Assembly (NCBI GenBank): GCA_934254835.1
Contig: CAKQMI010000003.1
Span: forward strand, 1-64,000
Direction: 5' to 3'
Length of the DNA: 64,000 nucleotides
Origin: an uncultured Clostridia bacterium
GTDB lineage: Bacteria; Bacillota; Clostridia; Christensenellales; CAG-917
Within the stretch, counting starts at the first letter, position 1. Every line of letters starts with the position of its first letter. Position numbers and translations under genes: made by a program. Shown piece after piece: positions 1 to 6,318 of this stretch. Below the pieces are notes generated by a model, which searched no databases, was not told where the DNA came from, and saw only the letters and a program-made list of their open reading frames with translations.

Positions 1-320
1 TCAAACGGCATAGACGATACGTCGCCATAAACAATATCACACTTGCCTTGCTTGATTGCGATAGCGTTTAGTTTTTTCGATTCCTCTACGCTGATCTTAG
101 AATAGTCTATTCCTGTCACGTGTCCGTTTGTACATTTTGCTAGCCAGTTGGCAATATTTGCCCCACCTCCACAACCGATATCCAATACTTTGGCGTCCGA
201 CTTTGCGTAAATTTTAGTAAAGCCCCACTTTGCCAACTTACTATGACCGCTGTTCATCATTTTCACCATTATTTTTCCGCCGAAACCCTGGGGTTTCCGT
301 GTGTTTTCAAAAAAGCTCAT
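1..320 (-). CDS. Class I SAM-dependent methyltransferase, N-terminal part (runs off the left edge)
   Basis: The first 106 residues of a methyltransferase are visible; the rest lies beyond the window. The glycine-rich SAM-binding motif I (VLDIGCGGGAN) sits near residue 46 and is followed by the acidic motif II (GIDYS) that normally contacts the SAM ribose, so this is a Rossmann-fold class I enzyme. The start at 320 is set by a GGAGG ribosome site ending five bases upstream. The substrate cannot be told: family members of this kind methylate small molecules, quinones or RNA. The gene and its upstream region are AT-richer than most of the window, which may point to different ancestry. Family certain, function open. 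Confidence 0.85.
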   Translation of the reverse strand, partial: MSFFENTRKPQGFGGKIMVKMMNSGHSKLAKWGFTKIYAKSDAKVLDIGCGGGANIANWLAKCTNGHVTGIDYSKISVEESKKLNAIAIKQGKCDIVYGDVSSMPF

Positions 321-423
321 ATTTACCTCCAATTATTAACTATGCGGTTATTTTTTTCGTAGTATAAATTATCACCTAATCGCTGCCCGCATTACCGTAT
401 TTGTGATTGGTCTTATTTCAATA

Positions 424-525
424 TTATTTTTGTTTTTGTTTTTTTTGCCTTGCTATCAGAAAAATAGCAACTCCTCCGCCACCAACGATAACTACCGCTA
501 CAATTAACCCTATTATTAATGACAT
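424..525 (-). CDS. Small single-pass membrane protein, 33 aa
   Basis: A short reading frame encodes a 33-residue peptide: a hydrophobic stretch of about 20 residues (SLIIGLIVAVVIVGGGG) followed by a lysine/glutamine-rich tail (RQKKQKQK). This is the layout of a small inner-membrane peptide with N-out/C-in topology. An AGGGGA ribosome site lies seven bases upstream of the ATG at 525, which favours real translation. It lies upstream of the partial methyltransferase on the same strand, with about 100 bases between. No family is recognised. Small peptides of this layout often modulate transporters or kinases, but nothing here shows a partner. Confidence 0.5.
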   Translation of the reverse strand: MSLIIGLIVAVVIVGGGGVAIFLIARQKKQKQK

Positions 526-706
526 ATCATTTCCCCTCATAAGTACATATAAAGTTTAACATATTATAGCATATCCTTACAAATTATTCAATCCTTTAAT
601 CTATACATTCCTTCGTTAGCCATGTCTGCTGCGTGCAGGGGCACACGGAGTGTGCAGACAATGCGTCGCATTGTCACAAGTCCTGTTGCAAACCAAGATA
701 TGAAAA

Positions 707-732
707 AACGAACCGAATATCTCGGTTCGTTT
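707..732 (-). terminator. Duplicate terminator hairpin (copy of the tRNA-Leu terminator)
   Basis: An 11-bp stem (AACGAACCGAG with its complement) is followed on the minus strand by a run of T. It is the second copy of the tRNA-Leu terminator, carried with the 140-bp direct repeat. Confidence 0.7.
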
Positions 733-742
733 TTGTTAGTTT

Positions 743-763
743 TGGTGCGGACAACAGGACTTG
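743..763 (-). repeat. tRNA-Leu 3'-end fragment (21 nt)
   Basis: The 21 bases are identical to the 3' end of tRNA-Leu(CAG), covering half the T arm, the acceptor strand, the discriminator base and CCA. No other part of a tRNA is present upstream of it. This is the pattern left when an element uses a tRNA 3' end as its attachment site, or when a tRNA flank is duplicated by recombination. Confidence 0.8.
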
Positions 764-785
764 TAGTGAGCGAAGCGAGCGTAAT

Positions 786-952
786 AGCGGAACGGGCGAA
801 TTTATTCGCGGAAGTGATCGTCTACGCTAAACAAATTGCGCTTGCGCGCTAATGCTTTGCATTTGACACTTCGTGTCCATTTGTTTGCTATGTCCGCTTC
901 GCTCGATTTTCGCAAATGCAAGCGATTGCTTCTCTCTTCGCTTGCGGTCAGC
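786..952 (-). repeat. Structured repeat, copy A (multi-branched fold)
   Basis: Read on the minus strand, a 64-base head (889-952) matches 30696-30759 at 60 of 64 positions. The following part differs in sequence but keeps the fold. An outer stem (893-898 with 786-791) encloses a second stem (879-886 with 829-836). That stem closes a four-way junction with hairpins at 865-877, 851-863 and 838-849. One more hairpin lies at 796-809. Many stem pairs differ from copy B by changes on both sides. This suggests selection on RNA or single-stranded DNA structure; it is not a known family that I can name. Confidence 0.7.
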
Positions 953-1032
953 TGCACAGCGTGCAGGGGCACACGGAGTGTGCAGACAATGCACTGCATT
1001 GTCACAAGTCCTGTTGCAAACTAAGATATAAA

Positions 1033-1061
1033 AAAACGAACCGAAATTGTTCGGTTCGTTT
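1033..1061 (-). terminator. Terminator of tRNA-Leu
   Basis: An 11-bp stem (AACGAACCGAA/TTCGGTTCGTT) with a CAAT loop is followed by seven T on the minus strand, 11 bases after the CCA of tRNA-Leu. A typical intrinsic terminator. Confidence 0.85.
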
Positions 1062-1071
1062 TATTCTTGTA

Positions 1072-1158
1072 TGGTGCGGACAACAGGACTTGAACCTGCA
1101 CAGTCTTGCGACCATAAGAACCTGAATCTTACGCGTCTGCCAATTCCGCCATGTCCGC
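1072..1158 (-). tRNA. tRNA-Leu(CAG)
   Basis: An 87-base cloverleaf can be folded: 7-bp acceptor stem (GCGGACA with TGTCCGC), D arm with GCG/CGC, anticodon stem TAAGA/TCTTA with loop TTCAGGT (anticodon CAG), a long variable arm typical of class II tRNAs, and a T arm with loop TTCAAGT. CCA is encoded. It reads leucine CUG codons. A TTGACT-17-TATTAT promoter lies directly upstream and a terminator directly downstream, so it is its own transcription unit. Confidence 0.95.
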
Positions 1159-1169
1159 ACAACGTGAAA

Positions 1170-1198
1170 ATAATAGCCTAAACGGCGCATAAAGTCAA
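1170..1198 (-). promoter_or_regulatory. Promoter of tRNA-Leu
   Basis: On the minus strand a -35 TTGACT (1193-1198) and -10 TATTAT (1170-1175) are spaced by 17 bases, placing the start of transcription a few bases before the tRNA 5' end. Confidence 0.75.
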
Positions 1199-1218
1199 GT
1201 ATTTGAAGCGAAAATGAT

Positions 1219-2379
1219 TTATGCGGTGATGAGAGCGTGGGCGATGCGGTTGACGTCGGTGTTGTCGATATTCTTCGGAATGATATTTTTAAGCTCCGTC
1301 GTGCCGAGCCTGCTGACGTAAATAAAGTACTTGACGTCGCGTTTGGTATGTGTTGGCGACGTATAAAGTTTATTGGTGACGTCGTCTTTTGTTGCGCCCT
1401 CTTTATATTTCAATCCGCCGGTTTCGTGGTCGGCTGTGACGATGATGGCGCAGTCTTTGCCGTCCAAGAACTCGCGCGCGCACTTAATGGACGCGTCGAA
1501 ATTTCTGAGGTACTCGACCATCGGCACGATATCGTTTTTGTGACTTTTCTTGTCGATATGCGCGCCCTCGATCATCAAAAAGTAGCCTTTGTCCGCAAAT
1601 CTTTCTTCCATAAATTTAAGCGCGAACTTGGTGCACATCTCAAGAGTGGGGGTATTTGCCGTGCCGTCGGACGCTTCAAGCGACGAAAACGACATAATCA
1701 ATTTGTCGCCCGAAAAGCCCGCGTCGACCTCGTCGAAACTCGTTGCGAACGTAAAGCCTTTGTTTTCGAACCGAGTCTTATATTTTTGATAAGTGTCCTT
1801 GCCCGCGCCGAGGTAAAGGTCGACATAGTCGTTGATTTGCCCCTCGATAATCGCCGACGTATCGCCCCTGTTGTTTGCGTGAGACGAGAAGCTGGCGGGG
1901 GTGGCACCGCTCAAACTATCGGTGGTCACGATACCGACGCCCATTCCCCTTTGTTTTGCGTATTCGGCGATACTCTGCACGTTTTTTCCGCCGTGGCGCG
2001 CGACCTCGCCGTTGTTGAATTTCTTTCCTGTGGCAAGTGCGCTACCCGCCGCCGCGCTGTCGGTGGGAAGTCCGACGTTATTTGAAAAAGTCGATACGAA
2101 CCCGTCAACGCCGAGCGAGCGCATAAAGGTTTGTTCGCCATAGTACGCCTCGGTATTTTTGATATGGTTTTCGCCCATGCCGTCGCCGATGAACATAATC
2201 GTTCGGCTTGCAAGCCCGTTGAGCGCGGAGAAATCGATTTTTTCAAGTTTGCTTTGACGACTAAGCCCGACGCCCATAAACGCCAGCGACACGGCAAGTA
2301 TCGTGACGAGAACGACGGACAAAGCACTTAACAGCACTTTTCTTTTCTTCAGTCTTTTCAGATTGTTATCTTTCTTCAT
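1219..2379 (-). CDS. phoA: Alkaline phosphatase, membrane-anchored
   Basis: A 386-residue alkaline phosphatase-superfamily enzyme that releases phosphate from monoesters outside the cell. The N terminus has a basic stretch and one hydrophobic segment (about residues 14-40) with no clear cleavage site, so it is probably anchored. Metal and catalytic motifs are all present: FIGDGMG near residue 63, PTDSAAAGSALATG with the nucleophile serine near 108, the IEGAHIDKKSH metal motif, and VTADHETGG near the C terminus. The start at 2379 has a GGGAG site upstream; an earlier in-frame ATG at 2400 has none. It follows the oligopeptidase gene by 27 bases, so the two are probably co-transcribed. No Pho box was identified. 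Confidence 0.93.
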   Translation of the reverse strand: MKKDNNLKRLKKRKVLLSALSVVLVTILAVSLAFMGVGLSRQSKLEKIDFSALNGLASRTIMFIGDGMGENHIKNTEAYYGEQTFMRSLGVDGFVSTFSNNVGLPTDSAAAGSALATGKKFNNGEVARHGGKNVQSIAEYAKQRGMGVGIVTTDSLSGATPASFSSHANNRGDTSAIIEGQINDYVDLYLGAGKDTYQKYKTRFENKGFTFATSFDEVDAGFSGDKLIMSFSSLEASDGTANTPTLEMCTKFALKFMEERFADKGYFLMIEGAHIDKKSHKNDIVPMVEYLRNFDASIKCAREFLDGKDCAIIVTADHETGGLKYKEGATKDDVTNKLYTSPTHTKRDVKYFIYVSRLGTTELKNIIPKNIDNTDVNRIAHALITA

Positions 2380-2406
2380 ATTAACTCCCTTTTGTGTCAT
2401 CTTGAT

Positions 2407-4107
2407 TTATTTGAAAGTTTTTTGCAAGTCGGACAGGATTTTTTCGGACGTAACCGCAATATCTTTCAGCGAGCCTTCCTCAAAAGGCGACTTAAGCCCC
2501 GCAAATTTTACAAGGTCGGTGAACACGAAAGAGCCACCTCTTGTCGCGTGTTCAAGATACGCCTTGAACGCCTTGTCGTAGTCCTTTTGCGACTCCTCCA
2601 AAAACTCGATTGCGATGGTTTGCGCAAGGCAGTAATCGATGTAATAGAACGGGCTTTCAAAGATATGGTTTTGATACTGCCATCTCGTACCCTTTGAAAG
2701 ATACGGCACGTCGTCGGCGTCCATCCACGGACGGAATTCGCGCTCGAGATTGAGCCAAACTTCGTCGCGCTCCTTTGGCGTCATATCGGGATTTTCATAC
2801 ACTATATGCTGGAAGTAATCGACGATTGTTCCGTACGGAATGAAGGTTAAAGCGTCAAAAAGGTGCTTATAACGGTACTTATTGGCATCTTCGCCAAAAA
2901 ACTTCTCGGTATATTTCCAAGCGAAAAACTCCATCGACATACTGTGCGTTTCGGCAGTTTCCATACCGCCAAGCCCCAACTCGTACGGCACAACGGGCTC
3001 CGACATATAGTAGGCAAAAGCGTGTCCCGCCTCGTGCGTCACGACATCAACATCGGCGGTCGTGCCGTTGAAGTTGGCAAAGATAAACGGCTGATGATAT
3101 TTATCGAAACTCGTCATATATCCGCCCGTCCACTTGCCCTCACGCGTGAAGACGTCGAATGCGTCGGTTTCCATCATCATATTCATAAACGCGCCTGTTT
3201 CGGGACTCATATCCTCGTACATTTCGCGCCCCGCCTCGAGTATTCCTTTTTCGTCAAGGGCGGGCTTGGGATCTTTCAAAAAATAGGTGTCGTTGTCGTA
3301 AATGCGCATGTGGTCGATATTCAGTTTTTCGGCAACCTGCTTTTTGAGGCGCGTCACTACGGGCACGATATCCTTTTTGACGTTTTCGCGGAAGACCTTG
3401 ACCATATTTTCGTCGTAGCAGAGCCTGCCCATTGTGTAATAGCCGAGCTCGACGTAGTTTTTGTAGCCCATCTTTTTTGCCATAAGGTCGCGGTTTTTGA
3501 CCATTCTGTCGAAGACGTCGTCCAAAAAGTCGCTGTGTTTTTCAAGGGTGAGTCCGAGCGCGACATAGGCTTCTTTTCGGGTTGCCCTGTCGCTGTCTTG
3601 CATAAACTTTCTGAGTTCGCCAAGCGTTATGTCATGTCCGCGGAAGTTATAAGTGCACTCGGACACGAACTTTGCGTATTCCGTGACAAGGGCGTTGTCC
3701 TTTTGCATTTCCGCAACGATGGCGTCGCTTGCCGACTTCTTTTGCACCTCGAACTGCCTGATGATGACGGGATTTATTTTGGTTTTGAGTTCCTCCAAAA
3801 ATTTGCTTTCCAACACGGCGTCGGCGTATTTCAAAAAAGTGACCTGCACCACGGGCGATTTCTCGTCGTAGTAGTCCTTTTCTTTGTTGTAAAACTCGTC
3901 CTTCGTGTTGAGCGTGAAACGCGCGTTTGCAAGCGACGACTCGGTATAAAAATCGCACAGGGCGGAATTGACGGATTTTCTTGCGTCCAAAACGTCGTCG
4001 ACGGATTTTGCGGATTTGATTTTTTCAACCGCTTTCTCGATAACGCCACAAACTTCCTCGGCGTTCGCCCTCTTGTAAGGAATCTCGGATACTTTCATTC
4101 TTTGCAT
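2407..4107 (-). CDS. pepF: M3 family oligoendopeptidase (PepF-like)
   Basis: A 566-residue zinc metallopeptidase of family M3B that cuts short peptides in the cytoplasm. The zinc-binding HEAGH sits near residue 358, with the third-ligand region (GGMETAETHSMSMEFFA) about 30 residues later, the usual M3 spacing. There is no signal peptide. Length agrees with the shorter M3B group, about 560-600 residues. The start at 4107 has an AAAGGAG site upstream, and a promoter with TTGAAA-17-TACAAT precedes it. The gene leads a two-gene unit with alkaline phosphatase. Its likely role is recycling of imported or degraded peptides. Confidence 0.93.
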   Translation of the reverse strand: MQRMKVSEIPYKRANAEEVCGVIEKAVEKIKSAKSVDDVLDARKSVNSALCDFYTESSLANARFTLNTKDEFYNKEKDYYDEKSPVVQVTFLKYADAVLESKFLEELKTKINPVIIRQFEVQKKSASDAIVAEMQKDNALVTEYAKFVSECTYNFRGHDITLGELRKFMQDSDRATRKEAYVALGLTLEKHSDFLDDVFDRMVKNRDLMAKKMGYKNYVELGYYTMGRLCYDENMVKVFRENVKKDIVPVVTRLKKQVAEKLNIDHMRIYDNDTYFLKDPKPALDEKGILEAGREMYEDMSPETGAFMNMMMETDAFDVFTREGKWTGGYMTSFDKYHQPFIFANFNGTTADVDVVTHEAGHAFAYYMSEPVVPYELGLGGMETAETHSMSMEFFAWKYTEKFFGEDANKYRYKHLFDALTFIPYGTIVDYFQHIVYENPDMTPKERDEVWLNLEREFRPWMDADDVPYLSKGTRWQYQNHIFESPFYYIDYCLAQTIAIEFLEESQKDYDKAFKAYLEHATRGGSFVFTDLVKFAGLKSPFEEGSLKDIAVTSEKILSDLQKTFK

Positions 4108-4144
4108 AAATACTCCTTTGCGCGAAAACGCGCGCTACCGTTAA

Positions 4145-4173
4145 ATTGTAGCACGCGCCCGTGAAAATTTCAA
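4145..4173 (-). promoter_or_regulatory. Promoter of pepF-phoA
   Basis: On the minus strand TTGAAA (4168-4173), a 17-base spacer and TACAAT (4145-4150) lie about 40 bases before the oligopeptidase start. Confidence 0.65.
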
Positions 4174-4193
4174 TATAATTTTTAATTTAAGAA

Positions 4194-5057
4194 TTAAAAC
4201 GTGATTGTGACCTCGTATTCAAAGGTTTCGCCCGCAGGCAAAGTGTTGATGAGCAATTTGTTTTTCAGTTCCCTGTCGCAATCGACGGTGTCGGGAAGCC
4301 CCCACCATGCCTCGACGCAGGCGTATTTGCCCATTTTGTTGTTCGACCAAATCGCAAGTACGGGAACGTTGCCGATGTCGAACTCGATTTTTTTGCCGTC
4401 ACGGCGCAACAGCGTGACCTTTTTGGCATTGTTTTTCGTGACGACGGCGTCATGCGCGAAAGTCGATTTATCAAGGGGCATTTTGTTGGTGAACTCCGAC
4501 TTCTTTTCGCCCTTGACAAGGTGCAAATCGTCGTCGAATTCGTATTCTTCCAAAAGTTTGTCGGTGTCGATTAAGACGTAGTTTCCGCTCACGTCGCAGG
4601 TGTCGTCGGTTTCGTCGCCGACAAGCGCCCACCCAAAGTGCGTGCCAAGCCCGAACGGCATATCGACGTCGCCCTCGTTTTTGACGGTGTAAGTTATTTT
4701 CAGGCTGTTGCCTACAAGCGCGTATCTGACCTTGAAATCAAAGTCGAAGGGATATTGTTTTTTCGTTTCTTCGGTGGACTTGAAATCCATAACGAGCGTG
4801 TCGCCGGTGTTGCTTTCCGCCGTGAAAACGTTGTAGCGGGCAAGACCGTGGTTTTTCATTTCGTAGCGTTGCCCGTTCACGGTGTACCAGCCGTCTTTCA
4901 GGCGCGCGACGAACGGGAAAATAACGATGTCTTTCGACTTCCACGATTTCTCACTGCCCTGCCAAAGATATTCTTCACCGCGATATTTCACGCTGTCCAG
5001 AAGACTTCCGTTTTCGTTGACTGTCACGTCTAAGATGCCGTTTGTGATGTTTTGCAT
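4194..5057 (-). CDS. galM: Aldose 1-epimerase (mutarotase, LacX-like)
   Basis: A 287-residue galactose-mutarotase-like protein that interconverts alpha and beta anomers of hexoses. The sequence shows the beta-sandwich pattern of the LacX branch: an N-terminal YLWQGSEKSW region, the FGLGTHFGWAL segment with the conserved histidine near residue 144, and a C-terminal VEAWWGLPD motif carrying the acidic residue. It lies 29 bases after the GDPD gene on the same strand and ends the patatin-polA-coaE-GDPD run. A beta-galactosidase lies 11 kb away, so a role in lactose or galactoside use is possible but not shown by proximity. Confidence 0.9.
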   Translation of the reverse strand: MQNITNGILDVTVNENGSLLDSVKYRGEEYLWQGSEKSWKSKDIVIFPFVARLKDGWYTVNGQRYEMKNHGLARYNVFTAESNTGDTLVMDFKSTEETKKQYPFDFDFKVRYALVGNSLKITYTVKNEGDVDMPFGLGTHFGWALVGDETDDTCDVSGNYVLIDTDKLLEEYEFDDDLHLVKGEKKSEFTNKMPLDKSTFAHDAVVTKNNAKKVTLLRRDGKKIEFDIGNVPVLAIWSNNKMGKYACVEAWWGLPDTVDCDRELKNKLLINTLPAGETFEYEVTITF

Positions 5058-5086
5058 AATGTTTACCTCTTATCTTAATTGTTTAT

Positions 5087-5761
5087 TCAAAAGTCGAAAT
5101 TCGACGTATTGTAGATGGTTGCGACCGAAGTTTTTTCGGATTTTTTCTTGCCCCTGTTCGTGACGATAGTCCAGGAAATAAAGGGCGGATATTTGGCGCG
5201 TTTTTTCGCGCTTCTCGGAATTCCCAAAATATTGCACAGTAGAAAATCCGGCTTGAAATCAAGCGTGGGCATTTTCGGTTTGAAGCAAGAAAACGCAATC
5301 GTATAGCCTTTATCCTTGAAATATTTTCCCGCCTTTTCGTTGAAGCCTATGTACATATATTTGCCGGAATAGGACTTTAACTCCTCAATAAGTGCGTCAC
5401 AAAGTGCGATTTCGTTATCTTTGCACTTCAACTCAATCAAAATCGGGGTGCGCCCGCCAACTGCCGAAAGCACCTCTTTCAGCGTAGGAATTGTGTGCGA
5501 CGTGCCTTTCAGTTTAAGCGCGGTGAGTTCACTTTCCGTCATCTCCTCGACGTTGCCTTTTACCCCGCACATCCTAAGTGTCGTGTGGTCGTGGAACACC
5601 ACGAGTTTGTTGTCCTTTGTCAGGTGCACGTCGATTTCGAGCCCCAGCCCTTTGTCAGCGGCAAGTCTTATTGCCTCCAACGAATTTTCGGGAAGTTTTT
5701 TGTCGTAGCACCCGCGATGGGCATAGTCTTTTACACCGCCCAAAATGTCAATTGCGCTCAT
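5087..5761 (-). CDS. Glycerophosphodiester phosphodiesterase
   Basis: A 224-residue GDPD (UgpQ/GlpQ type) that hydrolyses glycerophosphodiesters to glycerol 3-phosphate and an alcohol. The catalytic pattern is clear at the N terminus: AHRGCYDKKLPENS near residue 15, LEIDVHLTKD near 40 and VVFHDHTT near 55, giving the two histidines and the Glu/Asp metal ligands. There is no signal peptide, so it acts in the cytoplasm. It overlaps the end of coaE by 14 bases, suggesting coupled translation. The nearby patatin lipase could supply deacylated phospholipids, a plausible but unproven link. Confidence 0.93.
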   Translation of the reverse strand: MSAIDILGGVKDYAHRGCYDKKLPENSLEAIRLAADKGLGLEIDVHLTKDNKLVVFHDHTTLRMCGVKGNVEEMTESELTALKLKGTSHTIPTLKEVLSAVGGRTPILIELKCKDNEIALCDALIEELKSYSGKYMYIGFNEKAGKYFKDKGYTIAFSCFKPKMPTLDFKPDFLLCNILGIPRSAKKRAKYPPFISWTIVTNRGKKKSEKTSVATIYNTSNFDF

Positions 5762-6317
5762 AATTCATCGTCCTTTCAATTATTTCTTTCGCCCGATTAT
5801 GAAGGGTTTCGAGCGAGCCGTCGTTCATCACGAAAAAGTCGGCGCGTTTTTTCCTTTCGTCGTCGGTGGTTTGGTTTTTTATGATACTTTTCGCCATATC
5901 TTTTGATATCCCGCGCGTGTCGCAAATTCGTCTTATCCTCTCGTCTTCGGGCGCGGTCACGACGACAATCTTGTCAAACAAATCCGTCATTCCGCTTTCA
6001 AACAGCAACGGGACTTCGACGACGGCGTCCCCCGAGATTTCCTCGATTTTTTTGCGGATTTCGGGGTGCGACAGGTTTTCGAGTTTTTTCTTGTTTTCCT
6101 CGTCCGAAAACACCGCCGTGCGCAAAATCGACTTGTCAACCTTGCCGTATTTCACCGCAAACGGGAAAACGCAGGCAAGTTTTTTTACGTAGTTTTCGTC
6201 GGACAGCAAGTCGGCGTTGATTTCGTCGCAAGAATACGTCGCGACGCCCAACTCCCTGACGGCGCGCATAAACTCGCTTTTGCCCGCGCCTATTCCGCCC
6301 GTAACCGCAATTTTCAT
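5748..6317 (-). CDS. coaE: Dephospho-CoA kinase
   Basis: A 189-residue P-loop kinase catalysing the last step of coenzyme A synthesis, phosphorylation of the 3' hydroxyl of dephospho-CoA. The Walker A motif GGIGAGKS is at residues 7-14, followed by YSCDEINADL, which matches the conserved CDxI/ADxI element of CoaE. The lid region includes RRICDTRGISKD. The length is slightly below the usual 195-205 residues. It starts one base after the polA stop codon, the classical polA-coaE arrangement of Bacillota. Confidence 0.95.
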   Translation of the reverse strand: MKIAVTGGIGAGKSEFMRAVRELGVATYSCDEINADLLSDENYVKKLACVFPFAVKYGKVDKSILRTAVFSDEENKKKLENLSHPEIRKKIEEISGDAVVEVPLLFESGMTDLFDKIVVVTAPEDERIRRICDTRGISKDMAKSIIKNQTTDDERKKRADFFVMNDGSLETLHNRAKEIIERTMNYERN

Positions 6318-6318
6318 A

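Larger units (their letters stand above)
605..1071. repeat. Repeat region beside tRNA-Leu: 140-bp direct repeat flanking a structured element
   Basis: No gene is seen here. A unit of about 140 bp occurs twice, at about 627-765 and 954-1092, offset by 328-329 bp. Each unit contains, read on the minus strand, the last 21 bases of tRNA-Leu including CCA, a terminator hairpin, an inverted copy of a 12-base tRNA T-arm segment (CAACAGGACTTG) and three short hairpins. Only the copy at 1072 belongs to a full tRNA; the one at 743-763 is a tRNA 3' fragment. Between the units lies a structured element at 786-952 that is related to 30696-30868. The open frames here are incidental. Confidence 0.8.

Noticed and set aside
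2863..4164. 433-residue plus-strand frame
   Set aside because: It is antisense to the M3 oligopeptidase, low in recognisable motifs, and has no ribosome site. The many long antisense frames in this window follow from codon bias of the minus-strand genes.
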